Source: Sphaerochaeta sp.
GTDB lineage: Bacteria > Spirochaetota > Spirochaetia > Sphaerochaetales > Sphaerochaetaceae
Assembly: GCA_003456855.1 (NCBI GenBank)
Contig: DMOO01000076.1
Coordinates: 1-29,639, forward strand
Direction: 5' to 3'
Length of the DNA stretch: 29,639 bases
A program made the position numbers and the translations under genes. Shown piece after piece: positions 7,720 to 15,387 of the stretch. The notes below the pieces were generated by a model, which saw nothing but the letters and a program-made list of their open reading frames with translations, did no database searches and was not told where the DNA came from. The number at the start of each line of letters is the position of its first letter. The stretch's first letter is position 1.

Positions 7720-9579
7720 TCAGAACATGAAGCGTGCGCTCAGGACGAGCTGCAGGTCGTTCTGGTTCACACCATCCATGTTGCCGTAGTTGGCGATCGT
7801 CACATAGTCAACCTGTGCAATGGCAGTGAGCCAAGAAGAGACCTTGTAGGAGGCGTTCAAGCCGCAGACGATAGTCTTCTCGACCGCAAGGTCAGCTCCT
7901 GTCTTGTAGGCATACTTCGCGTTGTATGTCGTGTGCTTCGTGGTTGGGGAGCTCTTCTCGTACTGGTAGTTCTCGTCGTTTCCGATTCTTGTCCACATGG
8001 TCCACTGGTCATGGGTTCCGTGTGCCATGAAGAAGAAGCTGCCTTCAACGCTGAGGCGAAGGTCTGCTGTTGTCCAGCCGGCCTTGACGTTGGCGACTAC
8101 TGCATCAGGACCGTAGGTGTAGCCCTGGAAGTACTCGTCATAGGTGATTCCTGCACCGACGGAGCTCCAGTTGCGGATTGCCACAACGTAGTTAAGGCCG
8201 TAGTAGCCTTGCTGTCCCGTTGTTGAGTTGCTGTGGATTCCGTCTCTGAGGTAGAGATACGGGTCTGTCTTGGCGAACTCGGCATTGGCGTGGAAGATTC
8301 CGTTTCCAAGGGTGAACACCCCCTTCACACCAGCCAGATATCCCAGGGCTGTAGGCACTGTCCTGTAGGTCTCGGAAGGTGCTGTCTCGATTCCAGGGAA
8401 GGCGATCTCGTCTATGATGAGCTCACCATAGGTGTTGATGCCCTTCACCGGAGTGTAGTTGAACTCGAGTGTGAGCGTTGAGTTCGAGCTGTTTGCAATG
8501 TAGTTGTTGTGGTTGAAGTTGACTGGGTTCAGAGCTCTGAAGTCAATTGAGTTGTCCTCTGACATGTACATCAGACCCTCTGTGAAGGCGAGGGTGAACT
8601 TGTCCTTGATCAGATGAAGCTCGAGCCTGTGGCCGATATACATGCTCAATCCCTTATACGGCTGGTCGTAGCCGTTGTCCATGCCGTGCCACTGAGGGTT
8701 TGTTTCGCTGTCGGTCTGGTTGTCCCAGTAGTTGATCGGATGCGGATAGAAGCTGGTCAGGAACGTGTACTTGAAGTCCTTGGAGTAGCTTGTGATCTTG
8801 GCGAAGTTCTGCCATGGCATGTTGTCGCTTATTGACAGGTTTCCGGTCTCTCCCGGGCCCCATGACAGGCGGTCACGTCCGATCTGCACATTCCAGTTCT
8901 CTCCTCCGAAGGATAGGAAGGCTCTGTATGGCCAGTTTCCATCGAAATAGGCAAGGTTGAACTTCAGGTTCTTCAATCCAAGGATGTTTGTGCCGAGTTT
9001 GGCCGCACCGATTTCACCTGTGTAGTTCTCATCGCTGTGCCAACTGTTTGCAACAGTTCCCTGGAACAGGGTGTAGAAGTTGTCAGCCGCCCAGGTCTCA
9101 AGTTCCAGGTTCAGCATAGGCTGCTGGTCCTTCTCGTCATAGATCCAGTGATTGCCCTGGAAGGCCTTCTCTGTGATGTCATGGCCGTTTGAATATGCCG
9201 TCCTCTCAGCTCCGTCCGTGTTTGTGTGGAAGTAGGCTTCAAGTGCGAACTGTCCGTTGAAGTTGAATCCGACTTTGTCCCAGTCGGCCTCTGGCCTTTC
9301 TGTGATGGAATCCTTGACAGTGTCGAACATCTGCTTCTGGACCTTGTCCATGCTGTCATAGTCAAGGACTTCAAGCATCTTCCCAAGCTCGTCTGCACTC
9401 CATGGACCGGTGGTGGATGGCAATGTGTGTCCCTGTGCAATGTACAGGTACTTTATAGCCTGGTATTCGTCACATGTAGTCGAATAGACCTTCTGCATGT
9501 TGTTTGTGGCTGCAAACAGGGCACAGAGCCCGATGAGCAGGATGGCAACTACAGAGATGAATCTTTTGCTTTTCTTCAT
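7720..9579 (-). CDS. Wzi-like outer-membrane beta-barrel paralogue 4
   Basis: This encodes a 619-residue protein. The ATG at 9579 is preferred over a start 24 bases upstream because GGGAGAAAG precedes it and the product then begins with a signal peptide (SVVAILLIGLCALFAA). It has the family's N-terminal segment (CDEYQAIKYLYIAQG, GPWSADEL), the central block GGENWNVQIGRDRLSWGPG (GRDR from residue 234) and TGNLSISDNMPWQN, and a strand LTLEFNYTPVKGINTYGE matching paralogues 1 and 2. It ends SARFMF, a typical barrel C-terminus. The WGPG form of the central motif is the one closest to Wzi-family capsule proteins. It is divergent from paralogue 5 across 75 bp. It is an outer-membrane protein with an unknown ligand. 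Confidence 0.86.
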   Translation of the reverse strand: MKKSKRFISVVAILLIGLCALFAATNNMQKVYSTTCDEYQAIKYLYIAQGHTLPSTTGPWSADELGKMLEVLDYDSMDKVQKQMFDTVKDSITERPEADWDKVGFNFNGQFALEAYFHTNTDGAERTAYSNGHDITEKAFQGNHWIYDEKDQQPMLNLELETWAADNFYTLFQGTVANSWHSDENYTGEIGAAKLGTNILGLKNLKFNLAYFDGNWPYRAFLSFGGENWNVQIGRDRLSWGPGETGNLSISDNMPWQNFAKITSYSKDFKYTFLTSFYPHPINYWDNQTDSETNPQWHGMDNGYDQPYKGLSMYIGHRLELHLIKDKFTLAFTEGLMYMSEDNSIDFRALNPVNFNHNNYIANSSNSTLTLEFNYTPVKGINTYGELIIDEIAFPGIETAPSETYRTVPTALGYLAGVKGVFTLGNGIFHANAEFAKTDPYLYLRDGIHSNSTTGQQGYYGLNYVVAIRNWSSVGAGITYDEYFQGYTYGPDAVVANVKAGWTTADLRLSVEGSFFFMAHGTHDQWTMWTRIGNDENYQYEKSSPTTKHTTYNAKYAYKTGADLAVEKTIVCGLNASYKVSSWLTAIAQVDYVTIANYGNMDGVNQNDLQLVLSARFMF

Positions 9580-9619
9580 AGCTTTCTCCCTTGTTTTTCC
9601 CATGTAATAGGGAATTCGT

Positions 9620-9648
9620 TTACTTAAAAACTATGGATATGGTACACT
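9620..9648 (+). promoter_or_regulatory. Candidate promoter giving a leaderless mRNA for the 9655 gene
   Basis: TTACTT (9620-9625) and TACACT (9643-9648) are separated by 17 bp, and only 6 nt separate the -10 box from the ATG at 9655. Transcription would then begin at or next to the start codon. No Shine-Dalgarno sequence exists in the 75-bp gap on this strand. The hexamers match the consensus only 3 and 4 of 6, so the call is tentative. Confidence 0.35.
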
Positions 9649-9654
9649 CTTACC

Positions 9655-11403
9655 ATGAAAAAAGGAACTCTGCTTTTTGCTTTGTTGGTTCTTGTTGCTC
9701 TTTCCTTTGTCTTTTCCGGCGAGAAGACAGATGTGAAGGCAATCATCCATCCAATAGAATCCACCATCTATTCAGACATGGACGCACTTTATGCGCTGAG
9801 CGGAATGGCACGTCCTTCGACCAACAGACCGTGGTCCGATGCAGAGGCCAGGATGATTCTGTCCAGAGTCGACAGGGAAGGGCTCTCGGACCTTGCCGCT
9901 GAGCTCTATGACAGGATCGAGGCCGAGCTGGACAAGGGTCTCAGATGGCAGTTCGGTGACGACTTCCAGCTTTCAACTGGAATAGACTTCGCCATGGAGA
10001 TGTACGCGCACTCCAACTCCGATGACTTCACTACAGAGGATGACTGGGAGCGCAGCTACAGCGAGCGCAAGAGCATGATGAAGTTCTACTTCGAGTTCAC
10101 AAGTGGAGACAACTTCTACACGGCCAGCGACATCCACTACCGCTACAAGAGGGCAGACCAGAACGACACCTTCGGCTACTACGACGATGACCTTGCAACA
10201 GCAGACCACTATGTGGCCTCCTACCCAATTGCGGCAGACTCCCATGCAGCCTACGTGAAACAGTCCTACCAGTTCACCCAGAACTGGTTCACCAACGTGT
10301 ACTTCGACACAACGCACTTCTCGTTCATCTGGCCGAGGAGGGCTGTGCTGTCTTTTGGTGGAGATACCTGGAATTTCTCCATCAACAGGGATGTGCTGAG
10401 CCTTGGAAACGCCAACTTCGGCAACATGCTCGTCGATGACCACCACTTCAGCGACTTTGCAAGGCTGACATTCTTCGGAAAGCACTTCAAGTACGATTGG
10501 GTTCTTCTCTACCTGAACACCATAGTGAGCGACAACGAGCAGCACGCATCCACCGAAGGCCGCATCTTCATGATCCACACGCTGAACTTCAGGATCTTGG
10601 AGAGGGTCTCAATGACGATCAGCGAGAACGTCATGTACAGGTACGAGAACTTCGACCTTCAGTATCTCAACCCTGCATTCATCTACCACAACCTGAACAA
10701 CCGCTCGATGTTCAATGCACTGGCATATCTTGATCTGAACGTTGCGGTCCTTCCCGGCCTTGAGGTCTACGCACAGTATGCGATGGACCAGGCCAGAGCC
10801 CCTCATGAGGGTGACAGCCAGAGCGATGCCTCAGGCCTTGTAGCCGGAATACAATACACAAACGCCCTCGGACACGGGGTGCTGACAAGCTACGCAGAGT
10901 ATGCGCAGACCACGCCGCTTCTTTACAGACGCGATATTGTGGACTTTGTGCGTTGCAACAGGTACTGGAGCTTCTCGAATGACACCTTCTGCGGCGGCCA
11001 TGTGCCGTTCTTCGACTTCATAGGCTTCCCGTATGGCGGAGACTGCAGGATGGTGGAGCTTAGAAGCGAATACACAAGTCTGGACCATTTTGGTGTGTCT
11101 GTCTTTGCCAGAGGTATGGATAGAGGTGTTTTCACACTGTACACAAGCCATAGTACGTCCGGAAAAAACAATGATGATGCAAATTATAAGGGTAAGACTC
11201 CATCTGGGGACATCATTACAAGGATTTTCACCTGTGGAGTCGAGTTCAACGCCGATCTGGACGCACTTTTCAGCTGGCCTGGAGTCTCCTTTGATGGTGA
11301 AATGGACTGGATAAACGTCTGGGACTACACAAAGGCCAGCAAGGAATACTCCAACTACAGGAGTGATGTCCAGCTGACGCTTGGAATGAGCGTGAAGATT
11401 TGA
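9655..11403 (+). CDS. Wzi-like outer-membrane beta-barrel paralogue 5, divergent
   Basis: This encodes a 582-residue protein with a signal peptide (LLFALLVLVALSFVFSG) and the family N-terminus (PIESTIYSDMDALYALSG, NRPWSDAEARMIL). The central block is altered: GGDTWNFSINRDVLSLGNAN replaces GRDRLSWG.G (motif around residues 243-252), so both the first Gly and the Trp are lost. Strand patterns and the ending LGMSVKI are otherwise like the sisters. The ATG has no Shine-Dalgarno sequence, and a -10-like TACACT lies 6 nt upstream, suggesting a leaderless transcript. It is followed 57 bp later by the sixth barrel gene. It is an outer-membrane protein; because the conserved loop has changed, its ligand may differ from that of paralogues 1-4. 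Confidence 0.83.
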   Translation: MKKGTLLFALLVLVALSFVFSGEKTDVKAIIHPIESTIYSDMDALYALSGMARPSTNRPWSDAEARMILSRVDREGLSDLAAELYDRIEAELDKGLRWQFGDDFQLSTGIDFAMEMYAHSNSDDFTTEDDWERSYSERKSMMKFYFEFTSGDNFYTASDIHYRYKRADQNDTFGYYDDDLATADHYVASYPIAADSHAAYVKQSYQFTQNWFTNVYFDTTHFSFIWPRRAVLSFGGDTWNFSINRDVLSLGNANFGNMLVDDHHFSDFARLTFFGKHFKYDWVLLYLNTIVSDNEQHASTEGRIFMIHTLNFRILERVSMTISENVMYRYENFDLQYLNPAFIYHNLNNRSMFNALAYLDLNVAVLPGLEVYAQYAMDQARAPHEGDSQSDASGLVAGIQYTNALGHGVLTSYAEYAQTTPLLYRRDIVDFVRCNRYWSFSNDTFCGGHVPFFDFIGFPYGGDCRMVELRSEYTSLDHFGVSVFARGMDRGVFTLYTSHSTSGKNNDDANYKGKTPSGDIITRIFTCGVEFNADLDALFSWPGVSFDGEMDWINVWDYTKASKEYSNYRSDVQLTLGMSVKI

Positions 11404-11435
11404 TTTTAAAGGAAGGCATGGAAAAATAGAAAGAA

Positions 11436-11448
11436 GGGGCTCTGCCCC
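11436..11448 (+). promoter_or_regulatory. Small GC hairpin just upstream of the 11461 ribosome site
   Basis: GGGGC-TCT-GCCCC forms a 5-bp stem with a 3-nt loop, ending 3 nt before the GGAGG of the next gene. There is no T-run, so it is not a terminator. It may protect the 5' end of the mRNA or mark an mRNA processing point. Confidence 0.4.
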
Positions 11449-11460
11449 GATGGAGGAGTT

Positions 11461-13029
11461 ATGAAGAAATTGGTTATCGTGCTTTGCCTGCTTCTTGTTG
11501 CAGGCATGGCATTCGCCGGAGTGAAGGGCGTTGTGAACTTCAAGCCTTACTTCAAGTTCGACGGAACACCTTCCGCCAATGCAAGCGGATCAGGGACAAA
11601 CAACATCGGTTGGACGAATGAGACCGGTGCACAGAGAGATGACTGGTACATGACTAAGCAGGACTACTGGCTTGAGGCCTTCGAGACCCCAAGTATCCTG
11701 GATCTCGGCTTGGTTGCCCAGGGAGACAAGTTCGGGGTCGTGTTCATCCTTGACATCAGGCAGGACACTCTGGCCTATTTCAAGGGCGGAAACGAAGGCA
11801 ACTTCTCGAACATCCCGTTCCTGACTCACATGATCGAGCTCAACTTCCCGAGAATGGGCTACATCGACTACAACACAGACAACTTCTATGCATCCGTGGG
11901 ACGCAGACAGGTCAAGTGGGGCCCTGCAACCTACGACATGGCAATCGCCGATTCCCAGCCGTTCCTTGACAACTTCAACGCTACGATCACCGTCCCGATG
12001 AAGAACGGCTGGAAGTTCTGGTACAACTTCATGGGCGTGGCCTACAAGTACTTCCTGAAGTACGGCTACTACGTCGACAGGGAATACGTCGACATGGACG
12101 AGTATGATAAATACGACACACAGGGTCCGAAGAGCACCTTCACCCACAAGTTCGCTTTCGAGAACCAGAATCTTCGCTTCTCGTTCGCAGAGCTTAACAT
12201 GGTCTACGGCAAGGATCCATCACTTCTGGACTTCTCACCGACGGTCATCTGGCATGACAACTACCAGGACGATTTCTCCAATGTCATGCTGAGCTTCACC
12301 GCCGAGGGCAAGTTCGGTCCTGTCAGGGCCTATGCGAACTTCACGATGGACGACTACGACCTTCCACATGAGAACAAAGGTGATAACAAGTTCAACAGCT
12401 CGAAGCCTGCTGCAATCGGAGCCTATGGTGGAATCGAGGTCAATCTTCTCGAGGGAGAGGAGGTCGTTTCCTCAAAGTTCGACTACACAGACCATGTTCT
12501 TGAAGAGGACACATTCAAGGTCCAGACAGGCCTCAACCTCGGCTACGAGCTCTACTACTGCTCGAAGTTCATGTACAACAGAAAATATGACGTAGGTAAG
12601 TTCACATCACCATACCAGTTCATCAGCTTCGCCGGAGAGGGCTACTGCTTCGACGACAACGCATTCTACCTTGGATTCAAGTACGGTCCTGACACAATGC
12701 TCCACAGAGTCTATGCAGAGTACACGAACAATCCGTTCACAGCATATGCAACCCTTGAGTATCTGCTCCGCGGCTCCTACGGAATCGACAGCACCTACAC
12801 AAAGGATTACTTCAACGCCAACCTGGAGACCCCGTACGATCTCAGCGCTCCTGTCACCAAGGTCCTGATGGTCTCAGCCGGTGCCTGCTACTACCTGGAT
12901 GCAGGCTTCAAGGCAGAGGCTGCAGTGAAGTTCACAAAGGACCTCACACACGGCACACAGGCCTTCAAGGCAAGCGTGGGCGCATCGATTGCAGTCTGCG
13001 ACGTTGACTGGAAGAACCTGTTCAAATAA
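11461..13029 (+). CDS. Distant Wzi-like outer-membrane protein
   Basis: This encodes a 522-residue protein with a good GGAGG 4 nt before the ATG and a signal peptide (MKKLVIVLCLLLVAGMAFA). Unlike its neighbours it lacks the N-terminal helical segment with LPST.GPWS and goes straight into barrel-like sequence (GVVNFKPYFKF). It keeps a version of the central block, YASVGRRQVKWGPATYDMAI (GRR from residue 147), followed by ADSQPFLDNF, comparable to the GR....WGP.....LS...PF pattern of Wzi. Many aromatic alternating strands follow. The end (WKNLFK) is not a classical barrel terminus. It probably shares a transcript with the 9655 gene and is closed by the terminator at 13044-13084. It could be a separate porin family that has converged on the motif. 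Confidence 0.8.
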   Translation: MKKLVIVLCLLLVAGMAFAGVKGVVNFKPYFKFDGTPSANASGSGTNNIGWTNETGAQRDDWYMTKQDYWLEAFETPSILDLGLVAQGDKFGVVFILDIRQDTLAYFKGGNEGNFSNIPFLTHMIELNFPRMGYIDYNTDNFYASVGRRQVKWGPATYDMAIADSQPFLDNFNATITVPMKNGWKFWYNFMGVAYKYFLKYGYYVDREYVDMDEYDKYDTQGPKSTFTHKFAFENQNLRFSFAELNMVYGKDPSLLDFSPTVIWHDNYQDDFSNVMLSFTAEGKFGPVRAYANFTMDDYDLPHENKGDNKFNSSKPAAIGAYGGIEVNLLEGEEVVSSKFDYTDHVLEEDTFKVQTGLNLGYELYYCSKFMYNRKYDVGKFTSPYQFISFAGEGYCFDDNAFYLGFKYGPDTMLHRVYAEYTNNPFTAYATLEYLLRGSYGIDSTYTKDYFNANLETPYDLSAPVTKVLMVSAGACYYLDAGFKAEAAVKFTKDLTHGTQAFKASVGASIAVCDVDWKNLFK

Positions 13030-13043
13030 TAGGCCCTAAAAAA

Positions 13044-13084
13044 CTGAAAATGCCCTTGTAGAAGCTCTGCAAGGGCATTTTTTT
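13044..13084. terminator. Bidirectional intrinsic terminator between convergent operons
   Basis: AAAATGCCCTTG and CAAGGGCATTTTTTT pair around an 11-nt loop. A-rich and T-rich flanks on opposite sides let it work on both strands. It ends the 11461 gene and the minus-strand operon whose last stop codon is at 13084-13086. Confidence 0.92.
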
Positions 13085-14136
13085 CAATTGACTGAGAACA
13101 CCAGGCTCACACTTTTTGTTCTCTTCCAGTAGTAGTTGAGAAGAGGGAAGCGACCATCATGCCAGATGAGTTCAACGGCAATCGATCTTCCGTTCATATT
13201 GAACCTCTCAAGGCCAAGTGTCACGTCATACTCGTACTCCCAGAACCCACCATCGTCCGATGGGTCCAGGGTGTGCTTTGTCACTCCGTCCTGGTGAAGT
13301 TTTCCGGAGAGGATCAAGAAGGCATTGTTCATGCCGAACGGGTAGGAGAGCGTCAGTTCTCCGGCCAGGATTATGGCCTTGTAGGAAGGACCATAGTCGC
13401 CACGTACCGCATAGGACTCCGGATCTCTCTCGGCATTGGTCTTGCCTCCGGAGGTGATGTTATCAGGTCTGTGTGCAAAGGGAAGCAGGTAGCTGTTCTT
13501 CTGTGGAATCATGAAGGAGATTGCGCCTTCAACATATGGGAAGTCCTTGTTGGAGTAGCCCACGGAGAACTCGAAGGTGTCACGTACATACTCTGAGATC
13601 TCTGCATCGATGTAGTCCGGATTGCTCTGGATGACTGCGAAGAGGACTTCATCGCCTACATGGCCGGAATAGTGCCTGATTCCGCCTCTCAGAATGAGGG
13701 AGTCAATGATTTTTGATTCCATACCTATGAAGTAGGATCCATCGAAGCCCATGACGTCATTTCCGTGAAGAAGGTAGAACACTCCTCTGATGTAGGCCTC
13801 GATATGGGCCTGAAGCTGCACTTTACCGAAATCGAATTTCAGAGCAGAGAAGCCTCCAGCAGCTTGGAGAAGAAGAAAGGCATCGTCCTTGCCTTCCTTG
13901 TATGTATTGATTAGTGGGAAGTATTCACCAGGCGTGCCATTGAGCTTGTCAAAGCGTATGATGTTGCCCTTCGGATCTGAATCGAGCAGATAGAATGCAC
14001 CAAGGTGTGTCTTGGGACTGAACTGGTCGGAGTTCAGAGGCTCGAAGAAACTGGTGTTTGGAGCAAGGGAGAAGGAGAAGGCGAATAGGGAGGCTGACAT
14101 TGTCAGCAGCAGAAGCGGCAGGGCGATTCTTTTCAT
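13084..14136 (-). CDS. DUF1207-like outer-membrane protein, second in pair
   Basis: This encodes a 350-residue protein with a signal peptide (MKRIALPLLLLTMSASLFAF) and AGGAG 7 nt before the ATG. The middle carries RGGIRHYSGHVGDEVL (near residue 150-165), which matches the R..H.S.H.GDE signature I associate with DUF1207 proteins, predicted barrel proteins of unknown function. Alternating strand patterns continue to the end (KSVSLVFSVN). It begins 18 bp after the stop codon of a homologous gene at 14155 and is co-transcribed with it. The two proteins align through the same motif and the same C-terminal phrase (HDGRFPLLNYYW / HKGRFPLLNYWF), so this is a tandem duplication. The role is unknown. 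Confidence 0.82.
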   Translation of the reverse strand: MKRIALPLLLLTMSASLFAFSFSLAPNTSFFEPLNSDQFSPKTHLGAFYLLDSDPKGNIIRFDKLNGTPGEYFPLINTYKEGKDDAFLLLQAAGGFSALKFDFGKVQLQAHIEAYIRGVFYLLHGNDVMGFDGSYFIGMESKIIDSLILRGGIRHYSGHVGDEVLFAVIQSNPDYIDAEISEYVRDTFEFSVGYSNKDFPYVEGAISFMIPQKNSYLLPFAHRPDNITSGGKTNAERDPESYAVRGDYGPSYKAIILAGELTLSYPFGMNNAFLILSGKLHQDGVTKHTLDPSDDGGFWEYEYDVTLGLERFNMNGRSIAVELIWHDGRFPLLNYYWKRTKSVSLVFSVN

Positions 14137-14154
14137 TTTGTACTCCTGTTGATA

Positions 14155-15297
14155 CTAGAGTGTGAGGCCTATGCCTACGGAGAAGTATTCGACATCCTGG
14201 AACCAGTAGTTCAGCAACGGGAAACGGCCCTTGTGGTATCCGAGTTCAACTGCAAACTCCGGAAGCTCCTTGTAGTCCTGGAAGGCAAAGCCCAGCACGG
14301 CGGAGAACTCCTTCTTCCAAGGAAGGTCGGCATTGTAGTCTGCTGTTGCAATGTCTATCTTGCCGTCCTGATGGAGCTGAAGGTCTAGAGCCGCATAGAC
14401 GCGTCCTACATTCATGATCGGATACTGAGCCTCAAGCGAGAGGCCTATTCTCCATGCCTTGTAGGAGGCTGGGTAGTGATGGTTATCCCTGTCGTCGAAG
14501 CCTTCCTGACTCCAGATGTGCTCGGCAGTGTTGGCGTCCTCTGGGGACTCTTCGCTTGATGGCTTTGTGGTCTCCGCCGGGACGTGGGCTGCAGGTCTGA
14601 TCCAGGAGTTCGCCATTGGAAGCTCTGCATCGACTGCGAATCTGAGATAACCCTTGAGGTCATAGCTGGCGCCAAGGTACCATGAGTTGTTCCTTGTGTA
14701 TTCGGTTATGGTCTTATACTCTGATTCACTGTAGCCTTTTGAGTAGAAATCGTTGAGGATCTCATCTCCCCAATGACCTGAGAAATGATGGAAACCTGCA
14801 CGCAGGGCTATGCTGTCAAGGAGAAGTGCTGAGATTCCGGCACCGTACTGGCCGTCGAAGCCAAGGCAGTCTACTCCACCATAGGCACCGAAGACTGTGT
14901 TGATTCCTCCATGTATGTAGCCTTCAACTGCTGCGATGTCCTTGTAAGTCAGTCTGAGAATCCCGATGTTGATGCTGCTCTTCAGTCCCCAGAACTTTGT
15001 GTTGTGGGTGTTCGGATCCTTGTATTCAAGCTCCTTGTAGGAAGGGCTTCCACCATTGTCTGCAGAGACCAGAATGGTGTTTGCCACGTTGCCTTCCGTC
15101 TTTGGCGCAATCATGTAGTTGAAACGAAAGGTGTTAGCGAAGGGATAAGCCAGGCTTTCCTTGTAAAGAGGGTCCACCGGGGCGAAATCAAGGCGAAAAT
15201 CATCGGTCTTTCCAAAATTGATTGTTGAGAAAGCCGAGGAGATTGAGATTGTCAGCAAAAGGAACAATCCCAGCAAGGTCTTGAACGTTTTTTCCAT
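14155..15297 (-). CDS. DUF1207-like outer-membrane protein, first in pair
   Basis: This encodes a 380-residue protein with a signal peptide (TLLGLFLLLTISISSAFS) and the motif RAGFHHFSGHWGDEIL, the same signature as its downstream homologue. It ends SVGIGLTL, a plausible barrel terminus. It heads the minus-strand operon 15297 to 13084. No Shine-Dalgarno sequence is visible before the ATG; instead a TAAAAT -10 box lies 6 nt upstream with a 17-bp spacer to TTGTAT, so the mRNA is probably leaderless. No enzyme activity is known for DUF1207; it is annotated here as an outer-membrane protein by signal peptide and strand pattern only. Confidence 0.82.
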   Translation of the reverse strand: MEKTFKTLLGLFLLLTISISSAFSTINFGKTDDFRLDFAPVDPLYKESLAYPFANTFRFNYMIAPKTEGNVANTILVSADNGGSPSYKELEYKDPNTHNTKFWGLKSSINIGILRLTYKDIAAVEGYIHGGINTVFGAYGGVDCLGFDGQYGAGISALLLDSIALRAGFHHFSGHWGDEILNDFYSKGYSESEYKTITEYTRNNSWYLGASYDLKGYLRFAVDAELPMANSWIRPAAHVPAETTKPSSEESPEDANTAEHIWSQEGFDDRDNHHYPASYKAWRIGLSLEAQYPIMNVGRVYAALDLQLHQDGKIDIATADYNADLPWKKEFSAVLGFAFQDYKELPEFAVELGYHKGRFPLLNYWFQDVEYFSVGIGLTL

Positions 15298-15303
15298 AAT
15301 TGA

Positions 15304-15332
15304 ATTTTAACAATGGTTCTCATCAAATACAA
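15304..15332 (-). promoter_or_regulatory. Candidate promoter giving a leaderless mRNA for the DUF1207 pair
   Basis: On the minus strand TTGTAT (15327-15332), a 17-bp spacer and TAAAAT (15304-15309) precede the ATG at 15297 by 6 nt. The expected transcription start falls on the start codon itself. The -10 matches 5 of 6 and the spacing is ideal; the -35 is weak (3 of 6). Confidence 0.45.
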
Positions 15333-15337
15333 CTATA

Positions 15338-15365
15338 AAGGCTGTACCCGTTTGAATGCAGCCTT
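15338..15365 (-). terminator. Weak terminator-like hairpin after the purD-like gene
   Basis: AAGGCTG and CAGCCTT pair across a 14-nt loop, about 23 bp past the stop of the purD-like gene. It is followed on the minus strand only by TATAGTTGTATTTG, so termination may be partial and some transcripts could read into the DUF1207 pair. Confidence 0.45.
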
Positions 15366-15387
15366 GAAGTTTTTGAAATGATTGGAA

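Noticed and set aside
7423..8226. Long plus-strand frame of 267 codons across the nucleotidase end and paralogue 4
   Set aside because: It crosses a strong terminator, has low-complexity Ser/Arg/Thr then Val-rich composition typical of antisense shadows, and lies opposite a well-supported barrel gene.
9973..10578. 201-codon minus-strand frame
   Set aside because: Val/His/Glu-rich antisense shadow of paralogue 5, with no ribosome site.
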